The notes under the pieces: generated by a model | Seen by the model: only the letters and a program-made list of their open reading frames with translations | Databases searched by the model: none | What the model was told of the DNA's origin: nothing | Translations under genes and position numbers: made by a program | Shown: one piece after another, positions 48,901 to 56,873 of the stretch | Position numbering within the stretch: the first letter of the stretch is position 1 | Layout: every line of letters begins with the position of its first letter | Assembly: GCF_050436995.1 (NCBI RefSeq) | Contig: NC_134771.1 | Location: 3,699,501 to 3,763,500 of the forward strand | Source of the DNA: Anticarsia gemmatalis | Lineage: Eukaryota > Arthropoda > Insecta > Lepidoptera > Erebidae | Reading direction: 5' to 3' | Length of the DNA: 64,000 nucleotides

Positions 48901-50900
48901 TATTATCAAGTTTATTATAAAAATAAAAGCTATGTAAATAAGGCTATCACATGTCTTGTGCAAATAGGATCATTGTTGGTTTTATATGAGACAAGTCACT
49001 CGGAACAACAATGGTAGTGAAATGGCTGATTTAGTTTACGAAAGTATGAATTTTTGCTTAATATCTGGTTGGTATTCTCAAGATTCTATTCTATTACAAA
49101 TTAAAAAAAAGCCTTAATTTGTGATCACAGCATCAAAAAGTACGAGCGTAAATCGCTTTCTCAAAAACTATGATACTTGTGCCAGAGATAAATTTTATTT
49201 TTTAGATCATTTGGGTGGTTGCCCATCCGCTGGTAAAGGATTATCCATCATTTACACCACACCCTGTATATGAGAACTCATTTAGCATACTCCATAGCCA
49301 CTCTTACTCTGCATTAAGAACAAATATTAGGTCACAAGGTGGACATAAAGAGCAACTCCAAAACAAACAAATAAATATTTTTTCCATGGGAAAAACCTAT
49401 AAAAAGAAGAAAGTATAGAAGTAGATTCCTTTGTCATTGAATGTTATTTTTTTATAAAAGGTCCTTTTAACACAAACAAAGTTGAAAGGGGTATGTACTA
49501 CAAAATAATTCACCCCTATCAAAGCATATTTAATTATGTTTTATATTTGGTAGCTAAAGATCTTTTAAATCATGATGTTATAAGAAAAGTAATACTGTTT
49601 TATGGAAAAGCTGATTATTAGTGATACTTTTGGCAGTCTAACGGAGCTAAAATATAGAGTATAAGCAACATTTTCAAAACAAATCTTTAAAAAAACTTTA
49701 GTGCATTGACTAGTAAACAAACATTCAGTATTTATGGCAACAGATTTCAAGAGTTTTGTTGTTGCTATTTACTTTTGAATAAAGATAAACTATAATGTGT
49801 ATTCTTGATATACTCATGAGTGTTGAGGCCTATGTATGAGAGGTAGGCCTATCATGTGCACTTATAGTCAATATTGATATCAGTTCAAGTCATAAGTACC
49901 AGGTTTGTTTCATAACTATTACATACAACAAAACCACAGCATGTTATGCGTGCATAAAGACAAAATAATGCTATTAACGATTTTAAACTCTTACATGAAC
50001 ACATAAGAATTATAACAGGTTAAACATCAGGTAAACAAATAAAGGTACCCTAACCCATTATTTTCAATAATTTTTAAGACCCATTGCATTATAATATTAT
50101 GAAATAATGCTACTTGTAATCCCTAAACTTCTTACAGATTGTACTTGATACAATCAGTCATAAACCTTGGTATGTTTGACAATGTTGCTAAGTTGCATGC
50201 TTACTGATTGTAGAACTGATGTGGATTTTCAGCAGCATGTAAAATTTCCTAATGAAGACATTGTAAGGTTTGTTTTTTCTCATCAATGAAGACATAATTG
50301 TACAGAAATAAGCATAAGCAATAGATAGTATTTGTCTACATCATCATAAAATAAAAAACCCACCAATATATTTTAAACTTCTTTTTAAGTCATTTCTACT
50401 TAATTTTTGTTTGTACTTATAACTAACCTGCCAGTTAGTTACCAACAGAGTGGAATTCCCAAAACTTATCACATTAATGACTGAAGCATTGAAACTTGTT
50501 AATCAGTATAAACTAAAGATAAACAAAAGTGATGTAAGTAAACATACATTTTTTTGGTATTTCACCACTGCTTCTAGAATTTTCTAGAGCATTTTTCCCA
50601 TTTAGAAAGATAACCACTCATTATCATTGTCAAAACTTTATATATGATTAGAAGACTCTAAGAAATTAAGTCTACGATAATAATATGACTTTGTTTAAGA
50701 TTGAAACGAACGAGTTTCGTAAAGTTAATTCAAAATTATGTACGAAAATCAGCATTCCTTTGCATTGCAACTTCTAAAAAAACACCGAACCGGTTCAAAA
50801 CTTGTTTCTTTTTTTAAAAAATGCATGCTGCTAAGAAAAAAAAATACTCACGTCTCAGTCCTTTCGCCACAGACACAGTAAAATTGTTCAGGACAGACAT
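18910..50900 (-). CDS. NADK2: Mitochondrial NAD kinase 2 (NADK2), complete, 11 coding exons
   Basis: Exons in transcript order: 50852-50900, 32439-32580, 25265-25429, 24757-24858, 23924-24032, 23203-23312, 22814-22940, 22065-22198, 20547-20686, 19609-19734 and 18910-19028. They total 1323 nt, 440 codons plus TGA, close to the length of human NADK2 (about 440). Every junction keeps phase. The enzyme phosphorylates NAD+ to NADP+ in the mitochondrial matrix using ATP. The Arg-rich, initially acid-free N-terminus (residues 1-22) looks like a mitochondrial presequence. Diagnostic motifs are GGDGT at residues 137-141, KPVIGFN at 154-160, LNEVFIGE around 266-273 with the NE pair at 267-268, TTGTGS at 302-307 and VVDGSVSF near the C-terminus. 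The pattern matches NADK2 rather than cytosolic NADK. Exon 8 is followed by a duplicated partial copy, and intron 1 is 18.3 kb. Confidence 0.95.
19145..19378 (+). mobile_element. tRNA-like SINE with CCCAGCAGTGGGACA tail, partial
   Basis: Contains GGTTCGAACCCGAGGCAACA, GAAGTTATGTGTGTATTAG, CTTGAAGGTATGCAAAGTCC and GTGGTGGACTCAAAGTC. It lies in the last NADK2 intron. Other copies or parts: 62505-62758 (+), 34818-35000 (+), 59268-59345 (+), 23629-23705 (+), 19990-20050 (+), 3797-3975, 8240-8400, 40240-40500, 46562-46730 and 47945-48065 (all -). Confidence 0.7.
19401..19600 (+). mobile_element. Helitron-like element, type C, abutting NADK2 exon 10
   Basis: It starts TCTATACTAATATTATAAAT and ends GAAGTTGCGGGTAAAAGTAT, where the expected CTAG has mutated. 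The end lies about 8 bp from the exon 10 boundary at 19609, directly beside the GTAAGT donor (19603-19608). Confidence 0.72.
20303..20515 (+). mobile_element. Repeat, type B
   Basis: Contains TGACTGACATAGTGATCTATC, CAACGCACAGCC, GGGCTGAAATTTGGCATGCAGG and GCTAAGAAAGGATTTTGG. The 3' end is worn. It lies next to the donor of NADK2 exon 9 (20541-20546). Confidence 0.6.
20811..21290. mobile_element. Mariner-type MITE copy interrupted by a Helitron-like element
   Basis: It has the same ends as the copy at 17779-18000. Left part 20811-20847 and right part 21124-21290 are separated by the Helitron-like insertion 20848-21123. It lies between NADK2 exons 8 and 9. Confidence 0.78.
20848..21123 (-). 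mobile_element. Helitron-like element, type A, nested in a MITE
   Basis: Complete copy with the longest (CAAA)n run seen here, inserted into the mariner-type MITE 20811-21290. The target reads ATA|TAG. Confidence 0.8.
21300..21455 (-). mobile_element. tRNA-like SINE, truncated tail
   Basis: Same head as 25455-25715, with box B-like GTTGGGTTCGAATCCCATCC on the minus strand. Confidence 0.68.
21471..21815 (+). mobile_element. 5S rRNA-like SINE, family 1
   Basis: Full copy ending 18 bp before the duplicated exon 8 unit. Confidence 0.7.
21833..22186. repeat. Two-unit tandem duplication covering exon 8 and its donor
   Basis: Unit 1 is 21833-22019 (187 bp) and unit 2 is 22020-22186 (167 bp). By eye they differ only in the number of AAAC repeats between cactatgtacttatacacta and the (CAGA)n run. 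The near-identity implies a recent event or an assembly artefact. Confidence 0.9.
21898..22020 (-). pseudogene. Tandem partial copy of NADK2 exon 8 (exon 8b)
   Basis: This stretch appears identical to the 3' 122 bp of exon 8, from GAGAGTGTGACATC down to the TTTAG|GTCTG donor. It lacks the original acceptor and the first codons. It is preceded by TACATAG, which could act as an acceptor. If used after exon 8 (which ends in phase 2) it would add 41 codons in frame, but the intron between would be only 44 nt. If spliced directly from exon 7 it would meet TGA at once. It is most likely unused; transcript data would settle it. Confidence 0.7.
22065..22198 (-). CDS. NADK2: NADK2 exon 8 with the Gly-rich loop
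   Basis: It encodes VFIGESVTSR through TTGTGSTSWHF (residues 269-312). The acceptor ends TCGTCCAG. The donor is GTCTGTCTG, unlike the GTAAG/GTGAG donors of most other exons here, and it sits at the edge of a (GTCT)n(GTTT)n microsatellite. Most of this exon is repeated immediately downstream in the transcript direction. Confidence 0.92.
22587..22795 (+). mobile_element. Repeat, type B
   Basis: Same family: TGACTGACTGACTGACATG, ATCTATCAACGCACAGCC, GAGCTGAAATTTGGTATGCAGG. It lies just downstream (transcript sense) of NADK2 exon 7. Confidence 0.6.
23350..23435. mobile_element. Short hairpin MITE
   Basis: Perfect 19-bp inverted repeat TAATAGAATACGGGAATTA (23350-23368) with 23417-23435, in the NADK2 intron just upstream of exon 6. 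Confidence 0.7.
24757..24858 (-). CDS. NADK2: NADK2 exon 4 with the catalytic GGDGT motif
   Basis: This short exon encodes a tryptophan-centred strand, VVVPCGGDGTFLLAASR, and joins the flanking exons in phase at residues 119 and 153. GGDGT is the signature loop of the NAD-kinase/diacylglycerol-kinase fold, in which the Asp serves NAD binding and catalysis. The donor is GTAAGT at 24751-24756 and the acceptor AG is at 24859-24860. Confidence 0.93.
25455..25715 (-). mobile_element. tRNA-like SINE with GTTCGAATCCCA box
   Basis: On the minus strand: GCAGTGGTTTAAGCGGTCACC, a box B-like GGGTTCGAATCCCACC, then GGGCCAAATCTTTGTGTGATG and a tail with ACCATAGTACAAGCTCTGC. Parts recur at 205-270, 20700-20800 and 21300-21455. 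Confidence 0.72.
26695..26853 (-). mobile_element. tRNA-like SINE with CCCCGCGACACAAGAG tail, diverged
   Basis: Minus strand: TGGTTCGATTCCCACACGG, then ATTATTTGTGCGATTCACAA and CTCGCGACACAAGAACAATT. Confidence 0.65.
27021..27270 (-). mobile_element. 5S rRNA-like SINE, family 2, longest copy
   Basis: The head region continues beyond the 5S-like box to CCGGTGAGCGCAACTGGCTA near 27240-27260, in NADK2 intron 2. Confidence 0.7.
27699..27929. mobile_element. Inverted-repeat MITE
   Basis: The ends CCATAGTTAAACGGAAA and TTTCCGTTTAACTATGG extend with GATCCAACCCACAC to about 32 bp. 231 bp, in NADK2 intron 2. Confidence 0.78.
28817..28960 (-). mobile_element. 5S rRNA-like SINE, family 2, partial
   Basis: Tail and middle are present (GGTCAACCTAGTGTCAGATG, CCGGGACCGACTTCACGTGCC); the head is lost. 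Confidence 0.62.
31451..31567. mobile_element. Inverted-repeat MITE
   Basis: AAGCTACGTCTACGCTAGAG...CGAGCACA pairs with TGTGCTCG...CTAGCGTAGACGCAGCCTT. TTA-like flanks suggest a 3-bp target, but this is not certain. Confidence 0.72.
35785..35984 (+). mobile_element. Helitron-like element, type C
   Basis: It starts TCCATACTTTATATTATAAA and ends GTTGCGGGTAAAAGCTAG. It lies immediately left of the foldback element at 35990. Confidence 0.75.
35990..36558. mobile_element. Long-inverted-repeat element (foldback MITE) interrupted by a LINE tail
   Basis: The left arm reads TATATGTTACTGTAAAAGCC and continues with GGTAAATCCTAAGATTTTCC; the right arm (about 36452-36558) is its reverse complement. Without the LINE insert at 36055-36155 the arms match for roughly 95 bp with few mismatches. 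An 18-bp perfect hairpin (36272-36289 with 36302-36319) lies in the middle. No coding capacity. Confidence 0.82.
36055..36155 (-). mobile_element. RTE-like LINE 3' tail with 11-bp target duplication
   Basis: This is the minus-strand copy of the tail seen at 10440-10560: (CAT)n, then the reverse complement of the last codons ending CAGCAGTGGACGATTCCCGG. It is flanked on both sides by ACCTAAGATTT (36044-36054 and 36156-36166). It interrupts the left arm of a larger inverted-repeat element. Confidence 0.82.
36894..37166 (+). mobile_element. Helitron-like element, type A
   Basis: Complete copy with TC start and GTCAGCTAG end, in NADK2 intron 1. Confidence 0.78.
37429..37686 (+). mobile_element. 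Helitron-like element, type A
   Basis: Complete copy. The first ten bases (TCTATACTAA) occur twice in a row at 37419-37438, so the true start could be 37419. Confidence 0.78.
37810..37972. mobile_element. GC-rich palindromic MITE
   Basis: CCCTTACGCACTAGCGGTTA continues with ACCGCGGGAGCGGCTAGCCG and pairs with a right arm ending CTAGTGCGTAAGGG. The near-perfect arms of about 50 bp stand out in an AT-rich intron. Confidence 0.82.
38335..38539. mobile_element. Inverted-repeat MITE with GC-rich core
   Basis: TAGCCACCTTTACACACACTCTAT at the left pairs with ATAGAGTGTGTGTGTAAAGG TGGCTA at the right. The core is rich in GCGCG and holds no gene. Confidence 0.75.
40240..40500 (-). mobile_element. tRNA-like SINE with CCCAGCAGTGGGACA tail
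   Basis: Minus-strand copy in NADK2 intron 1, including the head box TCGAACCCGAGATAACAC. Confidence 0.7.
40876..41110 (-). mobile_element. 5S rRNA-like SINE, family 1, head-truncated
   Basis: The reverse complement of the family body and end is seen; the 5S-like head is missing and is replaced by the hairpin at 41112-41167. Confidence 0.68.
41112..41167. repeat. Perfect 25-bp inverted repeat, 6-base loop
   Basis: The arm AAAGAATTAATGATAATTATTATAA at 41112-41136 (given here as its two overlapping halves: AAAGAATTAATGAT and GATAATTATTATAA) pairs with 41143-41167. It directly adjoins a 5S-like SINE. Confidence 0.8.
41362..42990 (+). mobile_element. 1.6-kb inverted-repeat element carrying a THAP-domain gene
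   Basis: The ends are a perfect 16-bp inverted repeat, AATAGGGAATATGCGT at 41362-41377 and its reverse complement at 42975-42990. A second perfect 20-bp pair lies inside at 41536-41555 and 42775-42794 (core GACGTCAAAGTC), so the arms are about 200 bp each with weaker similarity between. TA occurs on both sides of the GGGAATATGCGT core, but no long target duplication is evident. The centre encodes a two-exon THAP protein. THAP domains are the DNA-binding domains of P-element-type transposases, but no RNase H-like catalytic region is visible, so this looks like a reduced or captured derivative. Confidence 0.75.
41634..42459 (+). CDS. THAP-domain protein inside NADK2 intron 1
   Basis: The exons are 41634-41828 and 42127-42459, with a GTAAGT donor and a TTTTTCAG acceptor, giving 175 codons in one frame. 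The THAP C2CH ligands are Cys12, Cys17, Cys60 and His63, with conserved Trp42 and a CCEDHF end. GILPHKF in exon 2 resembles the AVPTIF-type box. A lysine-rich region (KKRKHKEI) follows. From 42383 another frame, MEASTSASSSQ to VVIINT (stop at 42597), reads more like the expected continuation, so a frameshift near 42375-42390 may have shortened the protein. The gene lies antisense to NADK2. Function is unknown; DNA binding is inferred from the domain. Confidence 0.7.
43455..43600 (-). mobile_element. Repeat, type B, partial
   Basis: Minus-strand copy: ACCTACCTGCGTACCAAATTTCAGC-type sequence and GTTGTGCGTTGATAGATCAC on the plus strand. Confidence 0.55.
44450..44527 (-). mobile_element. Helitron-like element remnant, type A
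   Basis: Only the 5' part survives: GTTCCTGAGATTAGCGCGTTCAA and a worn TTTAAAATATTGGTATAGAT. Confidence 0.6.
44806..44990 (+). mobile_element. tRNA-like SINE with CCCCGCGACACAAGAG tail
   Basis: A best-preserved copy, including the tRNA-like GGTCGCC...ACCACTGCGTCGGGGGCTCG head. Confidence 0.7.
45298..45327. repeat. Perfect 30-bp palindrome
   Basis: ATGGTTAATTTGCG, two bases, then the exact reverse complement. Confidence 0.8.
45672..45872. mobile_element. Hairpin element, possibly with a second hairpin inside
   Basis: The outer arms ATAGCAAACCATTTTCTTTACC and its imperfect inverse near 45845-45872 enclose an inner pair GGGTTCCCACTGCG / GGTGGGAAC. Confidence 0.6.
48533..48793 (+). mobile_element. 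Helitron-like element, chimeric type (C 5' end, A 3' end)
   Basis: Same chimeric order as 9574-9832: TCCATACTTAATATTATAAA, CTGTCTGTCTG, CCAATTTGCATGAAATTTGG, then CACGCTACGACCAAAAGGAG and GGGTCAGCTAG. Confidence 0.75.
50852..50900 (-). CDS. NADK2: NADK2 exon 1 with start codon and presequence
   Basis: The ATG is at 50898-50900 (cat on the plus strand), and 16 codons lead to a GTGAGT donor at 50846-50851. The split codon joins exon 2 (acceptor at 32581-32582) as Arg17 in the same frame. The encoded start is MSVLNNFTVSVAKGLRR: no acidic residue, several hydroxyl and basic residues, as in a mitochondrial targeting peptide. The 5' UTR and promoter lie just above 50900; no TATA box stands out. 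Confidence 0.82.
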
Positions 50901-53237
50901 CCTTAGTCCACTTTAAAAAAAAATAGGTTACACTATACTCTTAATCTAATGTCTTTTCCGCGCGTCTTATCTTTAGTCCAAAGCGCAAATCTCAATAGGT
51001 ATTAACGTTCGATATCACGTACACAAATCACAGTATTATTGAACACAAGTACGTTATTCTCATATCACGTCTAAAAGGGTACTGGCACACACATCTATTC
51101 ATGAAATTGTTATTCATTAAACAAGAGGCGTGGCGATAAGATTAAATAGCCAGCTCCTTTTTCTCGTGTAAACGAACGATGATAAGCTATCGTTTTATTT
51201 ATAGAAATCCCGTGGCTCTGCAATTCTTTGCAAATTAAAACTGTTTAAATTGACAAGTGACAATTAATTGTTGACTGTCAGCTGTCATTGACATATTGTC
51301 AGTCGTTCAGAAATCAAACACCTTGTGACTCCCTGTTACACGAACAATGTTTTATATAAAAATGGAGTCCTTATTCTTTAACTTCGAATTTCCTGTTTGA
51401 AGTCGAAAATAGGTAATTCTGAAATAATGATAAACTGAAATTGTTATCACAAAAAACCTTTCCATGTATGTTATTCTGCTTTTGATAAGCGAAATATAAG
51501 TTTAACTTATGTGTGTTTTCTAAATATTGATGATCATCATTCTAAAGTTAATAAAGTGTTCATTTTACTTAGTTCTAAACGTTAATGGATTTGAGCACTT
51601 CGAGAGGCATTAACTTATCAAAATGTTTTCGACACATAATCTTGACAATCACCATATTATTATTTCAGTAAAATAACATAGGATAAAATAAAACCACTTA
51701 TAACTGGGTACTTGTATATTAGTTCCATTATAAAATAGCTAATTAACGATACAAGCAATAAATAACAAATTCAACAACACTATTCACTTGACTCACATTA
51801 TTTACAATATTATGAGAATTCTTCACAAAACTACATCACCTAATAACTTATCATTTTTCCCGCCCTTTCCGTGTAACCATAGAGTTTCGTTACTCATTAT
51901 ATTGTCAAACTTGTGTTTAGCAACGAATAGGAAACCAATAAATCTTTCAACAATGGAAATTAAATAGAAAAATGGCTGTTTAGGAGATTAATTAACTTAA
52001 CAATAAACATTTTAAAAGTTGTTGACAACCATATGCTTCGTTTGCATCGACCGGTGGCTTGTTTAGTACTTAGTCACGCCACAACACACTTATCTACCTA
52101 CATCTATTGCATTTGATAGTAGGTATTTAACATGGAAACCACTTTTTTTTAAAGAAATCAGCCTTCATGCAATAGTCCATAACACTCCTAAACCAAATAA
52201 CTCTATCTGTACTGTATCGAGTCGGTTTAGTTTTTCGTCGTATTGTCGGACCGAATGTGTGTAGCACACCTTAGTATTAAGCAAGTCACTTATCAATAAA
52301 GACGTCGCATTTAAAACGATTTTGAAAAAAGTATTGTTACTGAAAATAATGTCCTAACCAGCCAATTTCCAGTGTCTATGTCTAATGCGTGCAAAAATTT
52401 GTATCATCATTACATAAGAACCGTTTGTTTTTTATTTCAATTTTCCATAAATATTGTACAAAATATAAAAACTCCATGGATAAATTCTATTTACTATTCT
52501 AACGCCAAAACATTGTTAATTTAGGAATGTCTAGGGTTTAAACAAACATTATTACTACTAGAGATTTTACATGAAACCGACACATTTTCTATAGCTCCGA
52601 CAAATTAATGAAGAGCCTTGAAATACACAATTTGGATGTGCATACATAATATCCCGTCTGTTATACCCGAAGTTGGATGAAATACACTTTTTCTGGGTTT
52701 TCGCCATTAACAATGTTAGTCCCATGTAATAAGGGGCACTTTGTCTATACAAAGCTCTCTAGTAAATTGTCGGAACTATAATTATTAAACTTTTCGCAAA
52801 AAATATTATTTGCGGACTTTTATTTAACAATGTGCCTCACCTGGGCTTATAGTTCCCAAACAATATTCCCGCCATAAAACATACAATCAAAAAGGTTTGA
52901 GCAGACGCCATGACAGTTCGACAGTGCTGCCACCTATTGTTGCTCATCGTCATTTACATTTTACATCGTCACATCTTTTTATTGCAAAATTTTAAAACAT
53001 GTTTTTTGTAAATGTGACAATGTTGTCTTTCCGAACCGAATATTTTTTATAGCTTCAAGGCAGAGTGAAACCGCGTTGTAGCTTTAAACGCAACAATAAA
53101 TATTTTTTTTCCATTTGACATAAATGCAAACTGATCTTTGTTTTTCAAACGCAAATTAGTAATTTGACTAGAAAAAAAAGCATTTTGAGTATACGCTTTT
53201 GAAGAAAGTGTGGACTTAGAATTTAGCTACATATTTT

Positions 53238-53551
53238 GGACCTACTTATGGAAAGAGGAACCAAACCACAGTTAACCGATTCGTTGAGACTTGCGTTTTC
53301 GTAAACTTCTAGCTGTGGCGGCAAACAAATATTTCGTGACACGCCTGTCGGGCCAACCGCCATAGAAGTTGATGACTCAATTTGAGCGAGTTATATGATA
53401 TTTAAAAAAGACACGCCTCTCGTGTCATACGCCATATATAAAAGAATTGAATGACACGCCTGTCGTGCCATCTGCAACGAATCGGTTAAAGTCATTGAGT
53501 TTTTTCCCCAAGACAATATTTGGGGTTGGTTCCTTATTACATAAGTAGGTC
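53238..53551. mobile_element. Inverted-repeat MITE with internal repeated palindromes
   Basis: The ends GGACCTACTTATG and CATAAGTAGGTCC, plus GTTAACCGATTCGTTG / CAACGAATCGGTTAA, fold together. Inside, GACACGCCTGTCG-type motifs occur three times (near 53338, 53409 and 53453). Confidence 0.75.
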
Positions 53552-54493
53552 CTTTTGTAAAAGGGTTTAAAGTAACCCGAAAAGCTAAATTCAAAGTCGA
53601 AAAATAGTTAGTAACGTTAATAAAAAATGGAATAACTTTACGAACACATTAATTTGAAAATTGAAGCCAAAGAGAACTTACTTTAAGAAGAAAAATTAAA
53701 TATTTTTTACACCTTATATTGAAAGTCTAAAAACTTATTTTTTAGTATACATCTAATAAAAATTATTGCATTATGGTCGTTAAAATCCGACATTTTTTGA
53801 CCTTCGTGGTGGATTTTCTTTTGAAAAATACCTCGAGGCGTCGGATAGTTATTTTTTGTACCAAATACATGCATTTATGAGGTTATAGACCTTTATTTAA
53901 GGCTCTCTAGGTATTGGACTTGGTTATAGGGGTATTTTCGTTCTTTTTGTGTACAATGGAAGGCATTTTCAGGGGTGTTGTTAAGTTAGAATAAAGGTGC
54001 ATTTTTTTCTGAGAAAATAATTCGTATAATTTTGCAACCCTTTCCAACCGTCTTTAAAAAGAAGAAGGTTATCGATTCTATTTCTTTGTGCAGTGTATAT
54101 CCTTTAACATATAATTAATCATGTTTTTTTTCCATATGTTCAAGCGGAGGCCAGAATCTATACCCTTTTCCGGGATATAATCTATCAACCCGTCAATTTT
54201 ATCAAAAACGGTCAAGCCGTTTTTACTTGAAAGACGGGCAAACAGCAATGTCCAGTTTTTCTTGAAAATAAATATATTTATAAGCACCGCACCAATTTTC
54301 TCCCTAACACACCCCCGGCTGTTAAATTAGTAGAATAAATTAAACTATTACTACTTATATTAAGTACCAGCCTGTGAGTTAAATAACGTCTGGTAAAAGA
54401 TTCGAGCACATTTTATTAAAGAACCAATGACAAGCAAATTGGATTAAACAATCCAAATAAGCATTATCTTTTGCCAGCTCAAAAGGGAATTTC

Positions 54494-54775
54494 ACACAAC
54501 TAACGACTATCAAGTTGCTGTTGACTATCGAATTGCTCTCGACTATCCAATAACTATCGATAGTCCAGTAGCTATCAATTGTAAAGTAGCTATTGACTAT
54601 CGAGTAACTGTCGACTGTTGCGAAGCTATCGAAAACGAAGTAGGAATCAACAATACAGTGTGTATCTACTATCAAGAAGCTATCGAAATCCGAGTAACTA
54701 TCGGCTGACTATCAAGTTACTATCGACAGATGAGTAGCTATCGATAATCGAATAACTATCGAGAACTTTTATATA
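54494..54775. repeat. Minisatellite of TAGCTATCGA / GACTATCGA units
   Basis: About 280 bp built from degenerate units such as ACTATCGAGTAACTATCGAC, in both the CTATCGA and TCGATAG senses. An apparent 98-codon minus-strand frame here (repeated IVDSY) is only the repeat translated. Confidence 0.75.
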
Positions 54776-54941
54776 GAAAAACTGATCAGCGCCTCTAGCT
54801 TGTTTCAAAATAACTAATTTTAACTCTCGAAACGATAGTTTAGAATTGTTAGTTTTAAATTATATCAAATTCTAGATTGCTACGAAGACCCTTCTAATAG
54901 AAAATCCGAATTTTCTAACTAAGAAATTGTACCTCGCAGTG

Positions 54942-55066
54942 GCAGGTTTCAATAACACATCTTCGGATAGGGATAGCTTACTTTAACTGTATCAAAATGA
55001 ATAAGCAGTTTACCAATCCGCGGTAGGGCTATCCATAACCGACGATATGTTATTGCAACCCGCCAT
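54942..55066. mobile_element. Imperfect inverted-repeat MITE
   Basis: GGCAGGTTTCAATAACACATC ... GGATAGGGATAGC pairs at roughly 80% with GGCTATCC ... GATATGTTATTGCAACCCGCC. Confidence 0.62.
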
Positions 55067-56292
55067 GTAAACTGTCGAGGTATACATTTTGTTATATTTT
55101 GCCAATATTTTTTGTATTAATTTACATTTACAAATTACTCAATTACGCTATCTAGTTAAAATTGCTAGACTAATAGTGATGCGATCTAAACGTTCTAATA
55201 GATATTTAGCGAATGGGGCAGTTATCTTACTGTTTCTATAACTTGACAACTGTAATGGAACAAATTTTATGTTAAAAATTTATATCAAATGCTATAAGAA
55301 GTGCAAAATTTGTTTGTATTTTCGTAAAAGCCTGTTTTGTATCGTTCCGTATTTATACACACATTGTTTAAAATACAGCCCCCAAGCCGCGTCTGTCTGT
55401 CCGTTCACAATAAACTCGAAAATTACTGAACGGTTTATCATGCGATTTTCACCTAAAGCTAACAGCGCTTCCTGAAGCTTTTATATATATTTTTTAAAGG
55501 TACACCTGGTCTAATCCGGGCAGGGTCGAGACGGGCTGCTAGTGCTATTTCGACATTCGTTTATTCCATTATAGTTACCAAGTATTAAAATTCTAAACGG
55601 AAAGAAATTAAAATCGGATAAATTTATACGTTAGCAAGGCACATAAATTGTTATTTTTAACTTATTTTCTTTTATTAGTTTTGTAATAAGCTAATTCACA
55701 TTCAAAGAGATAATTTTAGAACGGATTCAGTGTAAAAAAAGAAAATTTATTTTTATAAAATGTCAGTATTTTTATTAATATTATAATAATTGCATTGAAA
55801 TTGTACTCGAAAATTGTTATACTCGGACCTTTACAAACGTGCGAACTATGTCTTGTAATTTTATAAGACTCTTGTTCGCACTTACACATTGTCATATTTC
55901 TCTTGTTATTTTCATTAATACGTAGTTGGCACGTTTGTAATGACCCGAATACAGTAAGAAAGCTAATTTTATAACGACGAAAATGTCAAAATCAGAATTT
56001 AATAATGTCAAACGATTTAGAAAAATGTTTTAATTAAACAATGATCCGTTCTAAAGGAATCTTTAACCAAATAATTTAAAAAAGTCTATTCATATTTGTT
56101 ATGAAATATGAATAAACTTTTATATTTAAAACAATCATTACATGAGCATTAAAATCATTCACTCTTTATTTCAAAATGATTATTCTAAATGTATTTCATG
56201 AAATTATAAAACATCGGTAACCTTCGGGTATTATCGGCAAACATCGTAACATTAACTGTTTACTAATAATCGTCGAGTAAGCTGAGTTTAAA

Positions 56293-56460
56293 AAGACAAC
56301 TCCCGCATTAAGTATTGCTCTTGTGTGGCAGGGACTTTTACAAACATACAAACAACTGACACTAAGTACAACCAGACCCGAAACAACTATTTGTGGATCG
56401 CAGAAATATTTGTCCCGTGTATTCGAACCCACGACCTCCCGACGCAATGGTAGTGGCGAT
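56293..56460 (-). mobile_element. tRNA-like SINE with CCCCGCGACACAAGAG tail
   Basis: Minus-strand copy with a box B-like CGTGGGTTCGAATACACGG. Confidence 0.68.
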
Positions 56461-56766
56461 ATGATTAGATAAACAGTTTTTTGTCTTCACACATATACAG
56501 TTTCAAAATTGATTGTAAGTGACAAACACTGTATAACTAATCGTATCGCCATTACCATTGCGTGCTGCAGACTTTACAGCCGCTTATACATGGATGGGTG
56601 ACCGTAGTGTCTTTTACATTTTTACATGTAAAACGTTGATAGCGATTGGCAATAATATGCAGGACTAAGTTATAACGATGAAAATTAACCGTCTCATATT
56701 TGAGACCGGCTTATCACTACATTTTTTGTACAATTACATGTTCAAAAAAGCCTTCGAATGACTTAT

Positions 56767-56873
56767 GCCCGGTTTCTGAGGCACATTTAGCGGTAGTTTA
56801 TCTATTTTTAATCTGAGTTAATACGCTATTGAATAGATAAACCACCGCTAAATGTACCTCAGAAACCAGGTGC
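56767..56873. mobile_element. Short MITE, second copy
   Basis: GCCCGGTTTCTGAG / CTCAGAAACCAGGTGC, with a strong inner pair TTTAGCGGTAGTTTATCTATT / AATAGATAAACCACCGCTAAA. Confidence 0.75.

Larger units (their letters stand above)
32581..50851. other. NADK2 intron 1 (18.3 kb) filled with mobile elements
   Basis: Between exon 2 and exon 1 no NADK2 coding sequence is visible. It holds the SINEs, Helitron-like elements, foldback elements and THAP-gene element listed separately. 48800-50850 is plain AT-rich sequence in which I see nothing definite. Confidence 0.75.

Noticed and set aside
54379..54675. 98-codon minus-strand frame with repeated IVDSY units
   Set aside because: It is a translation of the CTATCGA minisatellite; no splice sites, start context or family match.
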